A stretch of 64,000 bases of DNA, taken from assembly GCA_030386875.1 (NCBI GenBank), contig CM059563.1:44298102-44362101 (forward strand), written 5' to 3'. Both the position numbers and the translations under genes were made by a program. The first letter of the stretch is position 1; each line of letters opens with the position of its first letter. The notes under the pieces are model-generated. The model saw only the letters and a program-made list of their open reading frames with translations, did not search any database and was not told the DNA's origin. The stretch comes from Morinoia aosen. Its lineage: Eukaryota; Arthropoda; Malacostraca; Amphipoda; Talitridae. This document shows positions 55,301 to 57,256 of this stretch, one piece after another.

Positions 55301-56064
55301 ATAAAGGTTTCGAGTGACGTTTGTTTACATCGACGCCAAGGTGGCTGCCGCCATGGCGCCAACCGGCTGAAGATGGCGGCAGCCATCTTCGAGTCGATGT
55401 AAACAAACGACACTAGAAAGCTTTATTTATAATTTTCACTAAAAGAACTGTGCCTACCCCTCACGACCCAACCTCTTTACGTTTGTAATAGGGGTTAGCT
55501 TCCATTTTCATTGCTAAAACAATGACTGTTTTTGCGTTAAAAGGGCCATTCAGGAGCGCCGTTCGTATAACTTCAAACTTAAATAACTTGAAAACTAAGC
55601 ATTTCCGGGCACATTGTCATTCGTGTAAAACGTCTTAAAATCGACTATATTACTCATCTATACCTACGAATATATGAAATTTGTTAACATTATATTCAAT
55701 ATTGACCAAATCTCCTTGACAACAATCATTCATAAATTACCATGAACCATAATGAAAATTAGATAACACAGGAACGCATCCTCATATCGTTAAAACTAAA
55801 GAAAGGTATACTTTCCTTAACTGGTACAACAATTTTCTGACACAAAACCAATAATGTATAGTCAATTACCTCTTCTGCTTTCTGGGATTTCTTCTCTTTT
55901 ACTTTATCCGGCTTTCCCTCAGTGGATGCTGCCGCTAACTTGGCTTGTTTTTCATTAAATTTAGCCAATTTTGCTGCTTTCTTCGCTTCTTTTTCGAGCT
56001 GTTTCGCGGTCTTTGGTGTTCCATCTTCATTAAGAGGGTTGATTTTAATTTCTGTTTCTGACAT
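7197..56064 (-). CDS. ValRS: Valyl-tRNA synthetase, cytosolic (21 exons, 1057 aa)
   Basis: Charges tRNA-Val with valine in the cytoplasm and edits mischarged threonine. The CDS joins 55870-56064, 52002-52151, 50395-50519, 49480-49644, 45349-45439, 37000-37110, 29414-29604, 27722-27944, 26125-26270, 25010-25208, 24511-24693, 22951-23072, 22447-22555, 21888-22038, 19354-19496, 15627-15836, 12778-12930, 11541-11658, 10411-10577, 7970-8080 and 7197-7307. All junctions are GT-AG and every phase matches, for 3174 nt including the stop. Hallmarks: HLGH (exon 3), the editing-domain strand [10 protein letters not shown] (exon 7) and HDPNDY (exon 8), WWGHRIP (exon 10), DTWFSS (exon 11), KMSKS (exon 13), anticodon-binding region (exons 15-18) and a C-terminal coiled coil (exons 20-21). 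There is no GST-like domain; the Lys-rich N-terminus replaces it. The length is close to insect ValRS. A few splice choices, mainly the start of exon 19, are inferred from phase. Confidence 0.96.
7308..7969 (-). other. ValRS: ValRS intron 20, nothing recognised
   Basis: AT-rich intron with no repeat or reading frame that I can identify. Confidence 0.5.
7970..8080 (-). CDS. ValRS: ValRS exon 20
   Basis: 37 codons, phase 0 at both ends. [18 protein letters not shown] begins the C-terminal coiled-coil tRNA-arm helix pair. Confidence 0.92.
8443..10168. mobile_element. TTAA-flanked non-autonomous DNA transposon, copy A
   Basis: Begins and ends with a 16-bp perfect inverted repeat, AGGAGATCATCCCAGG (8443-8458 and its complement at 10153-10168), with TTAA on the right and a degenerate TTAC on the left. 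It has no transposase. The terminal 190 bp match copy B (31973-33090) in inverted orientation, including the segment that reads ATTTTATGGCGCTACG. TTAA targets suggest mobilisation by a piggyBac-type transposase (inference). A G20 run followed by CGG repeats lies at about 8562-8590, and a 31-bp minisatellite has expanded inside. Confidence 0.7.
9287..9722. repeat. 31-bp minisatellite, about 14 copies
   Basis: Near-perfect tandem array of GAAATGGAAATATTCAAAAT plus GGAACTTGAAT. Only a few point changes are seen, plus a partial last unit. It lies inside TTAA element copy A in ValRS intron 19. Confidence 0.95.
10411..10577 (-). CDS. ValRS: ValRS exon 19
   Basis: 167 nt. The sequence is divergent, as usual for this part of the protein. 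The acceptor after a pyrimidine-rich TTATCTCCCCAG was chosen because it is the only nearby AG that matches the phase 1 end of exon 18. The upstream ATG at 10606-10608 would then be intronic. Confidence 0.8.
10578..12777 (-). other. ValRS: ValRS introns 18 and 17, nothing recognised
   Basis: Apart from exon 18 (11541-11658) this AT-rich sequence shows no identifiable element. A short open frame at 10806-11051 on the plus strand has no recognisable motif. Confidence 0.4.
11541..11658 (-). CDS. ValRS: ValRS exon 18
   Basis: 118 nt, ending in phase 1. Encodes [18 protein letters not shown], the conserved RS-R--Y-I block near the end of the anticodon-binding domain. Confidence 0.93.
12778..12930 (-). 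CDS. ValRS: ValRS exon 17
   Basis: 51 codons. Encodes HPFMPF-type block [16 protein letters not shown], typical of the ValRS anticodon domain. The donor GTGAGC after PETGD was chosen because it keeps phase with exon 18. Confidence 0.93.
13254..13349 (+). pseudogene. LINE reverse transcriptase remnant
   Basis: A short plus-strand frame reads [19 protein letters not shown], the conserved LYK-LVRPHLEYG block at the C-terminal end of CR1/Jockey-type reverse transcriptases. Nothing else of that element is recognisable around it; it ends at a TAG just before the mariner insertion. Confidence 0.5.
13402..14151 (+). mobile_element. Mariner transposon with internal deletion
   Basis: 750-bp element bounded by TA dinucleotides (13400-13401 and 14152-14153). 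Terminal inverted repeats of about 27 bp read CGAGGGCTGTTTTTTTTC on the left and CAAGGGCTGTTTTTCTTTTC from the right. Full mariners are about 1.3 kb; the missing DNA is the middle of the transposase gene. Located in ValRS intron 16. Confidence 0.92.
13538..14056 (+). pseudogene. Mariner transposase, deleted and interrupted
   Basis: The N-terminal helix-turn-helix ([20 protein letters not shown]) is fused directly to the late catalytic region ([11 protein letters not shown], then [14 protein letters not shown]). The first catalytic Asp and its surroundings are lost in the deletion. A TGA at 13820-13822, where relatives have Trp, splits the remaining frame; the second part runs to 14056. The copy cannot make a working transposase but could be moved by one in trans. 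Confidence 0.9.
14715..15075 (-). mobile_element. GATTA-tailed retroposon, copy a (full length)
   Basis: Member of a roughly 360-bp family seen at least seven times here. This copy is flanked by a perfect 13-bp target duplication ACACTGAACGGAA (14702-14714 and 15076-15088), the mark of target-primed retroposition. Read on the minus strand it starts with CCCCTCAGGGGGATACAAC and ends in a TAATC-type tail. Confidence 0.88.
15627..15836 (-). CDS. ValRS: ValRS exon 16
   Basis: 70 codons, phase 0 at both ends. Encodes [12 protein letters not shown] and [13 protein letters not shown] of the anticodon-binding helical domain. Confidence 0.95.
16441..16650 (-). repeat. Decayed GATTA-tailed retroposon copy
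   Basis: Diverged match to the family: GTTAGTTTAAACCATCG, CATTTAGTGTAGAATTAAGG and ATTCCATGCGTGTAGAAG correspond in order to the tail-proximal half of the intact copies. Confidence 0.6.
16695..16990 (-). repeat. Second decayed GATTA-tailed retroposon copy
   Basis: Runs from GTTAGTCTGTGCCTTCCTAA through GAGGAAGGATGAAGGC and ACAGGCTACCTGACC to TTCCCATAGATACAATTG, matching the whole family unit in order with many substitutions. Confidence 0.65.
18770..18915 (+). repeat. Remnant of tRNA-derived SINE (body only)
   Basis: GAGCCCAGTGTTTCTTCCC and the following TAATTCCCTACTCG segment match the body of the SINE at 58797-59000. No A or B box is recognisable here. Confidence 0.5.
19354..19496 (-). CDS. 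ValRS: ValRS exon 15
   Basis: 143 nt. Encodes RDINLD and [15 protein letters not shown], the conserved helix block. The preceding intron is almost filled by the 16-bp minisatellite. Confidence 0.95.
19639..21110. repeat. 16-bp minisatellite, 92 copies
   Basis: Array of ATCATTAGAGAYGTGG units filling 1472 bp, exactly 92 x 16, so no net indel. Variants come in blocks: mostly GACGTGG from 19655 to about 20030, five ACAGATGTGG units at about 20030-20100, about nine more GACGTGG units from about 20160, then about 50 uniform GATGTGG units to the end. Lies in ValRS intron 14. Confidence 0.97.
21888..22038 (-). CDS. ValRS: ValRS exon 14
   Basis: 151 nt, ending in phase 1. Encodes [20 protein letters not shown], the conserved link to the anticodon-binding region. 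The donor GTTGGT is the same weaker type as in exon 3. Confidence 0.95.
22447..22555 (-). CDS. ValRS: ValRS exon 13: KMSKS signature
   Basis: 109 nt. Encodes [24 protein letters not shown] is the second class I catalytic signature and stabilises the adenylation transition state. Confidence 0.96.
22951..23072 (-). CDS. ValRS: ValRS exon 12
   Basis: 122 nt. Encodes [20 protein letters not shown], the conserved [14 protein letters not shown] block of the catalytic domain. Confidence 0.95.
23496..23827 (-). mobile_element. GATTA-tailed retroposon, copy b (5'-truncated)
   Basis: Flanked by a perfect 16-bp duplication ATAATGAGCCCTCAAA (23480-23495 and 23828-23843). It lacks the last roughly 28 bp at its right end, the palindromic CCCCTGAGGGG part. 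Truncation at that end shows that the 5' end is on the right and the family is read on the minus strand. Confidence 0.88.
23844..24510 (-). other. ValRS: Rest of ValRS intron 11, nothing recognised
   Basis: AT-rich, with no identifiable element. Confidence 0.4.
24511..24693 (-). CDS. ValRS: ValRS exon 11
   Basis: 61 codons, phase 0 at both ends. Encodes [20 protein letters not shown], the conserved D-L-DTWFSS block. The acceptor after CCACCAG was chosen because it alone keeps phase 0. Confidence 0.94.
25010..25208 (-). CDS. ValRS: ValRS exon 10
   Basis: 199 nt. Encodes [20 protein letters not shown], the conserved return into the catalytic domain after CP1. Confidence 0.95.
25416..25775 (-). 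mobile_element. GATTA-tailed retroposon, copy c (full length)
   Basis: 360 bp flanked by a perfect 17-bp duplication ACGTGCACATCAGATTA (25399-25415 and 25776-25792). The tail reads GATTAGATTATAA on the plus strand. It is very close to copy a, so both are recent. Confidence 0.9.
25793..27090 (-). other. ValRS: Parts of ValRS introns 9 and 8, nothing recognised
   Basis: Apart from exon 9 (26125-26270) no repeat or coding signal is recognised. Confidence 0.4.
26125..26270 (-). CDS. ValRS: ValRS exon 9: editing domain
   Basis: 146 nt. Encodes [20 protein letters not shown], where CSRS-D-EP is the end of the editing domain. A Trp codon is shared with exon 10. Confidence 0.95.
27091..27449 (-). 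mobile_element. GATTA-tailed retroposon, copy d
   Basis: Full-length family match from ATTAGTTAGTTTAAGCCTCC to the palindromic end, where the CCCCCTGAGGGG hairpin has grown into a run of about 16 G. No clear target duplication. Confidence 0.8.
27722..27944 (-). CDS. ValRS: ValRS exon 8: editing domain
   Basis: 223 nt. Encodes [19 protein letters not shown]; the Asp of the AHDxNDY block is the conserved editing-site residue in ValRS/IleRS/LeuRS. The donor is the consensus GTAAGT. Confidence 0.95.
27988..28373 (-). mobile_element. GATTA-tailed retroposon, copy e
   Basis: More diverged copy with a 20-25 bp insertion after CTATGCA that contains ATTCCATGCGCATAG, also present in the decayed copies. 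A short duplication GTGCTAGTT flanks it. Confidence 0.75.
28867..29050 (+). repeat. 184-bp segment duplicated at 30885-31068
   Basis: Matches 30885-31068 with about 4 differences in 184 bp and no gaps. This copy runs on without a break into its own flank (a decayed retroposon copy at about 28990-29230), so it is the likely source. Confidence 0.9.
28990..29230 (-). repeat. Decayed GATTA-tailed retroposon copy
   Basis: CAGCTTAAAACTTCCTAATG, GGCGATCTCATGAGAG and GTGCATAGAAACCACAAGTT follow the family order with many changes. Confidence 0.55.
29414..29604 (-). CDS. ValRS: ValRS exon 7: editing domain
   Basis: 191 nt. Encodes [18 protein letters not shown], the Thr-rich strand of the editing pocket that hydrolyses Thr-tRNA-Val in this family. 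Confidence 0.95.
30001..30358 (-). mobile_element. GATTA-tailed retroposon, copy f
   Basis: Full-length copy with the longest tail, GATTAGATTAGATTAGATTA, at its left end and GATACAATAGTTGTATC at its right end. I see no clear target duplication. Confidence 0.85.
30885..31883 (+). mobile_element. Chimeric LINE insertion: copied local segment joined to LINE 3' end
   Basis: The insertion is bounded by a perfect 13-bp duplication ACGAAAACAAACT (30872-30884 and 31884-31896). Its first 184 bp are a copy of 28867-29050; the rest (31069-31883) is the 3' end of a LINE ending in a (CAA)n tail. One target duplication around both parts means they were inserted together. Confidence 0.75.
31078..31746 (+). 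pseudogene. LINE ORF2 C-terminal fragment with zinc finger
   Basis: 222-residue open frame starting inside a reverse transcriptase C-terminal region ([20 protein letters not shown] is the typical LR-LQN-ALR--TG block), followed by a Pro-rich stretch encoded partly by a run of about 25 C (31467-31490) and a terminal [18 protein letters not shown] finger, as in Jockey and related LINEs. The RT palm and the endonuclease are missing because the insertion is 5'-truncated. The codons are GC-rich, unlike the AT-rich surroundings. Confidence 0.8.
31973..33090. mobile_element. TTAA-flanked non-autonomous DNA transposon, copy B
   Basis: Bounded by TTAA at 31969-31972 and 33091-33094 with inverted ends GGGGACCCTCC and GGGGGTCCTCC. 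Its right end is homologous to the left end of copy A in inverted orientation. The interior holds several rearranged repeats of the ATGCTAGAACAAAAACAAAG type that copy A also carries. No transposase. Confidence 0.75.
33445..33925. repeat. Imperfect palindrome, arms about 230 bp
   Basis: The left arm (GTGGTGGCAGATAACCCACA at about 33550) returns as its complement at about 33795-33815, and GGAGTCAAAATTCAGAGCTT at about 33627 returns at about 33715-33735. The arms extend outward into the minisatellite units on both sides. Confidence 0.85.
33964..34505. mobile_element. TIR element with 8-bp TSD, copy 1
   Basis: 542 bp bounded by the perfect 8-bp duplication AAATGAAC (33956-33963 and 34506-34513). 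Ends are inverted repeats starting GGTAAATCTGAAGG. The reverse complement of the element is copy 2 at 54467-55017. No coding capacity. An 8-bp duplication fits hAT-like or similar transposases, but the ends are not the usual hAT ends, so the superfamily is open. Confidence 0.9.
35009..35286 (+). mobile_element. GATTA-tailed retroposon, copy g (opposite orientation)
   Basis: The only plus-strand member of the family. It starts with CCCCTCAGGGGGATACTATT and ends in TAATCTGATCT. The middle is shortened to about 280 bp, mainly by loss of the segment before the TTGGATTGCATTTGTTGC part. Confidence 0.8.
35725..35970. repeat. Hairpin element with hammerhead-like core motif in both arms
   Basis: Inverted arms of about 85 bp: CCAGGTCTTAGAATAAAATA at about 35730 returns as its complement at about 35940-35955. 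Each arm contains CTGAGGATGGAGC, a short loop, then CTCC (CTCT in the right arm) GAAAGG, similar to the CUGANGA-stem-GAAA core of hammerhead ribozymes found in Penelope-like elements. The remaining stems are not visible. Confidence 0.6.
37000..37110 (-). CDS. ValRS: ValRS exon 6
   Basis: 37 codons, phase 0 at both ends. Encodes [20 protein letters not shown], the junction into the CP1 editing domain. Confidence 0.95.
37111..38319 (-). other. ValRS: ValRS intron 5 before the BEL insertion, nothing recognised
   Basis: AT-rich intron sequence without an identifiable element. Confidence 0.4.
38325..38821 (+). repeat. BEL/Pao 5' LTR
   Basis: 497 bp from TGTACAAAATC to TTTTGCGAA. The 3' edge is fixed by the primer site that follows at once and by the target duplication after the 3' LTR. 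It ends in AA, not the canonical CA. Confidence 0.93.
38822..38843 (+). promoter_or_regulatory. Primer binding site for tRNA-Lys
   Basis: TGGCGCCCAACGTGGGGC and the next four bases (TCGA) are complementary to the 3' end of metazoan tRNA-Lys(CUU), from CCA into the T arm. Identification rests on my knowledge of that tRNA; a comparison with the host tRNA would settle it. Confidence 0.8.
38967..40145 (+). CDS. gag: BEL/Pao gag
   Basis: 392-residue structural protein for the virus-like particle. The middle ([19 protein letters not shown]) is the retro-gag domain found in BEL/Pao elements, and the N-terminus is helical and charged. The frame enters a cysteine knuckle (CIKC) and then meets a TAG at 40143-40145. 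The remainder of the knuckle lies in the next frame. The start is the first ATG after the primer site. Confidence 0.85.
   Translation: MTTFDGSDLAGVDARIKQLFIVRGGKPQSLTKTLNAVEKPDLSIDEYEFYIEKLQTLKCELCDLTEKTNDYMLSKEKWDFDVYTKHCDSDEEYMDKLGKALVSLNNELKTLKGVAAADDSVVSIENSYDAQAGGSASFTNHKISLPNIDLPVFDGSPELYHRFITSFESLISKYNLSSFEKFSYLSKQLSGTAKKLLDSISLENLNYESAVHLLNDAYSDKLEQQYSVIRKLCALRLHETERDAFRWISEAKVLCEQVKSLGISGDIFLQYFLWNSMSPDFKKQFVAISNKSKPSLPEILGSLFDANFRLIDNQKLQLRNRDLTSAAVAIDSVEESKVSLSKSGCSLRISDKSSSAHDHRLGACTVYPDAESKVAALKKLGGCIKCGCFSPN
40123..40905 (+). CDS. BEL/Pao second zinc knuckle and aspartic protease region
   Basis: Open in the +1 frame relative to gag, overlapping its end, so it has no independent ATG at its start and depends on a frame change. 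It begins with the rest of the gag knuckle and a second one ([13 protein letters not shown]), then a protease with the active-site block [12 protein letters not shown], where BEL/Pao proteases have D-G-S, and GIMLAGSVS. It stops at a UGA (40903-40905) followed directly by CUAG; downstream pol continues in the same frame. Confidence 0.8.
   Translation: MAVSHQIRFCRFKFFKPCFKCKRMHMAYLCLNSSDKRPDGHKVSKETSQSKECQRSREDPRVASNNMVTFSSVSSSYNDVVLPTGTVYVSNGKKKLPWRVFKDLGSQATFVEGSPKDIPNCTILEQTAIGIRGINSEQTKNSTIVEFPIDVPGQGTVKITAICIDKINTRISAPNLSRAVKLLKRKGYSLADNHLIHDDLKGIKIHLGSDHSHVFPIQQENVGEGDKSCIYHTPSGIMLAGSVSAYLRDLASLPDQASST
40906..44535 (+). CDS. pol: BEL/Pao pol: reverse transcriptase, RNase H, integrase
   Basis: About 1200 residues in the same frame as the protease, entered after the UGA. 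Reverse transcriptase carries [29 protein letters not shown] and YMDN at 41755-41766, in place of the usual YxDD. RNase H follows ([29 protein letters not shown]). Integrase has an HHCC finger (HVKLGHSG to CVVC) and a DDE core with Asp near 43440 and 43630 and Glu near 43783 ([10 protein letters not shown]). No stop or shift occurs within this long frame. The first possible start codon after the UGA is not an ATG, which supports expression by readthrough or a recent nonsense change. Confidence 0.88.
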   Translation, partial: LGTSNASSLAVSVNISSVAEQACLENLQTYLNYPSEEEVDVFSNQSSSLVSYVLSNLSRDEISGRLIVPALWKKDLEGLLSSNYKLARSILISQRKRLHRPKLLEYDKVIKDQLQSHIIERVDNIDKFVNRNNMSFLAHNAVFREEHDSTKCRVVFLSNLKDQNEGGLSHNQCSLMGANLNSKLKMAALFLRFDKFVFLFDLQKAFFQLQLRLEDTEKLLFLWFNDVSKNDYRIVGYRFTRVPFGMRYSPFLLMVSLYYILVLRATSDTEEARNMKRLMYNLAYMDNLAYSNDDPVKLREAVLLSIDTFNEYGFNLQQWATNSDSLKQTSKGICEFAEGSTKFLGLMWDTTNDTLGTRKPSLLVDATTKRKILSTLQSNFDPFGMNLPVLNRAKLFLHGLQCDQAVSWDSPLNPERVKEWRNIAKQVNSGPESVIPRSIGARGANYELSVYCDASKDFIGCAVYLNVESAETSSFVVARNSVVAKGLKSKSIPALELAALVLGVETVMEIYQSFQSAVCPIKVAKVYAFTDSLIVVGWIRLKEFDLGKIERKNVFVNNKLDKIAEMCKTHAVTFDHVSGDKNSADVVTRCVSAKLLKCTTFLSGPVPYRSVSEHTIIVPRFCPAAATAASSECHAGVVERFHDRECVIPLSRYSSFAKAVRVLMVVFGFIRNLRSKLASNVPREPNEGESLNLFTHCSSYLLRCAQFEAFLGVVKSLSARLFTDPLVLQLNLFMDEDGLVRVQSKLRRLKADYAERCPILLSKNCPIAKSIICDAHVKLGHSGIYRMLAFLRREFWITNAFVIVKKFVKDCVVCRRLNQRSIKVSQNAYRDFRVNPEAIPFRNVAIDHCGPFFITEHGNRVKIYVLVISCLWSRAVNLFVCKQIDKLCFLRALQLHIFEYGLPSFVLSDNGTPIVSGMEQTVEYLKDDFSVNFMRQHGITSLAFHPYPAGASKLGGVVETMVKQVKRLLTASVGNRLLSLDDFHYFISEAKMMINKRPIAFKNSLNKLDFTEEIPIPLTPELIIKGYEVPCLSILPQLESDTDALRDPNFELVSDFLWDYYEKLRNVRLNLATVYRTEFVSTLLQQSIDRRDRYKRSSHFYLAPGDLVSLKCPMAKPFTFPLAIVKEVERNDIGEVVSAHVRKSNGEIVRRHVEGLILLYRSEAPSEVSPIPSQGAPFVPERASEPRTPRVAAVRSRNKTKFLTESNLV
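44687..45183 (+). repeat. BEL/Pao 3' LTR
   Basis: 497 bp, the same length as the 5' LTR, with about 4 substitutions and no gaps. Followed by the GGCTG target duplication. Confidence 0.93.
45349..45439 (-). CDS. ValRS: ValRS exon 5
   Basis: 91 nt, ending in phase 0. Encodes [18 protein letters not shown], the LG-SxDW-R-FTMD block just before the editing insertion. The intron after it carries the BEL/Pao element. Confidence 0.95.
45516..48941 (-). mobile_element. RTE-like non-LTR retrotransposon, near full length
   Basis: Inserted in ValRS intron 4 in gene orientation. A 14-bp duplication AATAATGTAATGTA bounds it (45502-45515 and 48942-48955). The 3' end is a (TATG)n microsatellite at about 45516-45532, as RTE-type LINEs have. 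The 5' UTR (about 48730-48941) starts with a C-run/G-run hairpin at 48897-48927. The coding region is broken by one stop and one frameshift. The clade label is inferred from the RT and C-terminal blocks. Confidence 0.88.
45797..48729 (-). pseudogene. RTE-like ORF: endonuclease and reverse transcriptase (stop and frameshift)
   Basis: Three pieces in order. 48481-48729 holds the start of the endonuclease (ALSETKLKG) and ends at a TGA. 46705-48471 resumes in the same frame with [19 protein letters not shown], the RT fingers ([18 protein letters not shown]) and [13 protein letters not shown] frameshift near 46710-46725 then separates 45797-46729, with [26 protein letters not shown] (intact FADD catalytic site) and the GHVERM / [12 protein letters not shown]-terminal blocks. 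Long antisense open frames here are shadows. The copy is inactive but little decayed. Confidence 0.9.
48956..50394 (-). other. ValRS: Parts of ValRS introns 4 and 3, nothing recognised
   Basis: Apart from exon 4 (49480-49644) this is AT-rich sequence without an identifiable element. Confidence 0.4.
49480..49644 (-). CDS. ValRS: ValRS exon 4
   Basis: 165 nt with split codons at both ends. Encodes [15 protein letters not shown], the conserved catalytic-domain segment, followed by a basic helix and WQWKEE. Confidence 0.95.
50395..50519 (-). CDS. ValRS: ValRS exon 3: HIGH signature
   Basis: 125 nt ending in phase 2. Encodes [20 protein letters not shown], where HLGH is the ATP-binding HIGH signature. 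The donor GTTGGT is weaker than the gene's usual GTGAGT but is required to rebuild the Trp codon shared with exon 4. Confidence 0.95.
50593..51580. mobile_element. Foldback element built from Tc1-like transposon DNA
   Basis: About 988 bp whose left half (50593-51060) returns in inverted form in the right half (51130-51580). Ends read CAGTG on the left and, complemented, TAGTG on the right, as in Tc1-like elements. Both arms carry the N-terminal DNA-binding part of a Tc1-type transposase. On the minus strand the right arm reads [20 protein letters not shown] and [10 protein letters not shown]; the left arm reads the diverged counterpart plus a [19 protein letters not shown] linker on the plus strand. 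No catalytic domain remains. Confidence 0.8.
51581..53192 (-). other. ValRS: Rest of ValRS intron 2 and part of intron 1, nothing recognised
   Basis: Apart from exon 2 (52002-52151) only a small TATGTACTT repeat with a short inverted partner at about 52905-52975 stands out. Confidence 0.4.
52002..52151 (-). CDS. ValRS: ValRS exon 2
   Basis: 50 codons, phase 0 at both ends, acceptor TTTGCAG and donor GTGAGT. Contains [14 protein letters not shown], the conserved entry into the class I catalytic domain. Confidence 0.95.
53201..53897. mobile_element. Foldback element 1 with 8-bp TSD
   Basis: 697-bp inverted repeat, nearly all stem, bounded by the perfect 8-bp duplication TATAAATC (53193-53200 and 53898-53905). 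Ends read GGTCAATGTTGG and its partner. At the apex, CATCAGCTCCAAGATGGC faces GCCATCTTGGAGCTGATG around a short loop (about 53524-53580). It shares internal segments (GTTGGGTCGTGA, AGTGAAAATTATAAATAAAG) with element 2. No coding capacity. Confidence 0.92.
53906..54458 (-). other. ValRS: ValRS intron 1 between foldback 1 and the TIR element, nothing recognised
   Basis: AT-rich, with no identifiable element. Confidence 0.4.
54467..55017. mobile_element. TIR element with 8-bp TSD, copy 2
   Basis: 551 bp with the perfect 8-bp duplication CAAAAATC (54459-54466 and 55018-55025). Terminal inverted repeats start GGTAAATCTGAAGGAGATGA. It is the reverse complement of copy 1 at 33964-34505 with about 90% similarity, and has a short duplication of CTCATTTGAGACGAAAA near its right end. 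Confidence 0.92.
55029..55707. mobile_element. Foldback element 2 with 8-bp TSD
   Basis: 679-bp inverted repeat with duplication AAATCTTC / AAATCTCC (55021-55028 and 55708-55715, 7 of 8). Ends start GGTCAATATTGAATATAATG. At the apex GGCTGCCGCCAT faces ATGGCGGCAGCC. It begins only 11 bp after TIR copy 2, and the two target duplications overlap. Confidence 0.9.
55870..56064 (-). CDS. ValRS: ValRS exon 1: start codon and Lys-rich N-terminal extension
   Basis: 65 codons, ending in phase 0 at donor GTAATT. The peptide starts [15 protein letters not shown] and continues as a Lys/Ala-rich helix, the appended tRNA-binding-type extension of eukaryotic cytosolic ValRS. No mitochondrial presequence is visible at this start. 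Confidence 0.95.
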
Positions 56065-56187
56065 TTTGAGTACTCTTAATTATAACAACATTCACAGCAA
56101 TCGACAACAAATATTTAGGATTTTCAGCCGCAGAACACACGTTGTGCTTGTGCAATCAAGGCCTCATTGCTCAAACCACTTCGTGGC

Positions 56188-56195
56188 TGACGTCA
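56188..56195. promoter_or_regulatory. Perfect CRE/ATF palindrome upstream of ValRS
   Basis: TGACGTCA, about 125 bp upstream of the ValRS ATG, with a second half-site ACGTCAT at about 56211. CREB/ATF-family factors bind this sequence; a role in ValRS transcription is an inference from position. Confidence 0.55.
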
Positions 56196-56478
56196 GTGAG
56201 TGTTGGAGAAACGTCATCGAAATGATGAGTCTTAAATTTTTCAAACTAAAAGTGTATTGAACTGTCTAAAACACGCGTACCAATATTACTATAGAAAAAT
56301 TTAATTCTTCATAGGAATTTAATATCATGCCTATATAAACATCATGAACGATCCATCTTCATTTCACTGTACGACAACATCAACCAAAAATTAGTAGAGC
56401 TTCATCAATTACGTTTGATATATCGTTTATTTGGAAAAATAAAACAAAATGTTAATTGAACTTCCTTAATTTTTTATT

Positions 56479-56625
56479 CTACTCTTCATCTTCACGTATT
56501 AGATCACCATGCAGAGATACAATATGCACTTCAAAAATTCTGCCAGGATGCAAATATGCAATGCATTTGTACATAAACCAAACGGATACTATAAAAGAGC
56601 CATTCTTCATTTTTGCGTCTCCCAT
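56479..56625 (-). CDS. Unidentified 48-residue reading frame, possible terminal exon
   Basis: Minus-strand frame from MGDAKMKNGSFIVSV to SLHGDLIREDEE. It ends in TAG, immediately followed by AATAAA (56473-56478). An in-frame TAA lies two codons before the ATG, so the frame either starts there or begins at a splice acceptor just after it. The composition looks protein-like (aromatic core, acidic end), but I do not recognise the family. It could be the last exon of a gene in tandem with ValRS, a processed fragment, or chance. Confidence 0.2.
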   Translation of the reverse strand: MGDAKMKNGSFIVSVWFMYKCIAYLHPGRIFEVHIVSLHGDLIREDEE

Positions 56626-57252
56626 AAATTATTCCTGACCTAGGGTATTTTTTTAAATTATTCTACTATTAAAAAAATGACATCGGAAGGAACCGTTCGT
56701 TCCCAAGTTCACATCAGTGATGAAACGCATCTGAGCCAAACGATCAAGGCCTTAAAAAACAATGGCTTGACATGAATTCAATAAAAATTTACCTACTTGG
56801 TCATATAAAAGCCTAAATAATAACTAAAAAGTACCCGTAACTAAAAAAATTACCACATGATTCAAAAATTATTTCGGTCATGAGAAAAATGTCTCATGAA
56901 ACAGATTTTTTTCATTTTTTGGGGTTCAAAGAGAATCAATGAAATTTAGTAATAGCAGTAGAGATGATTTATTAACATGTGTGTATTTCATCACAGTTTC
57001 AGCATTACTCAAGGGGATGATAAAAAAAAAGAAATCTAAACATTGAAGGAATGTGTTTGATGAGTATACCTGTGTTACACGTTCATTTTCTAAAGGAGAT
57101 AAATATAAATATTAAGACACGGCTAGTACTAGGTCAACTGTGCTTGCTTGTTGGTTCATCTGAATTTCGTATCCGAAAAATTTGGGAAGGTAGTGAAAAG
57201 TGGTGAACTAATTAATTTATTGACTACCATTGTTTTCTAAACAAAATTGAAT
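56626..57252. other. Upstream flank, nothing recognised
   Basis: AT-rich sequence between the small frame and the solo LTR, without an identifiable element. Confidence 0.4.
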
Positions 57253-57256
57253 ACCG

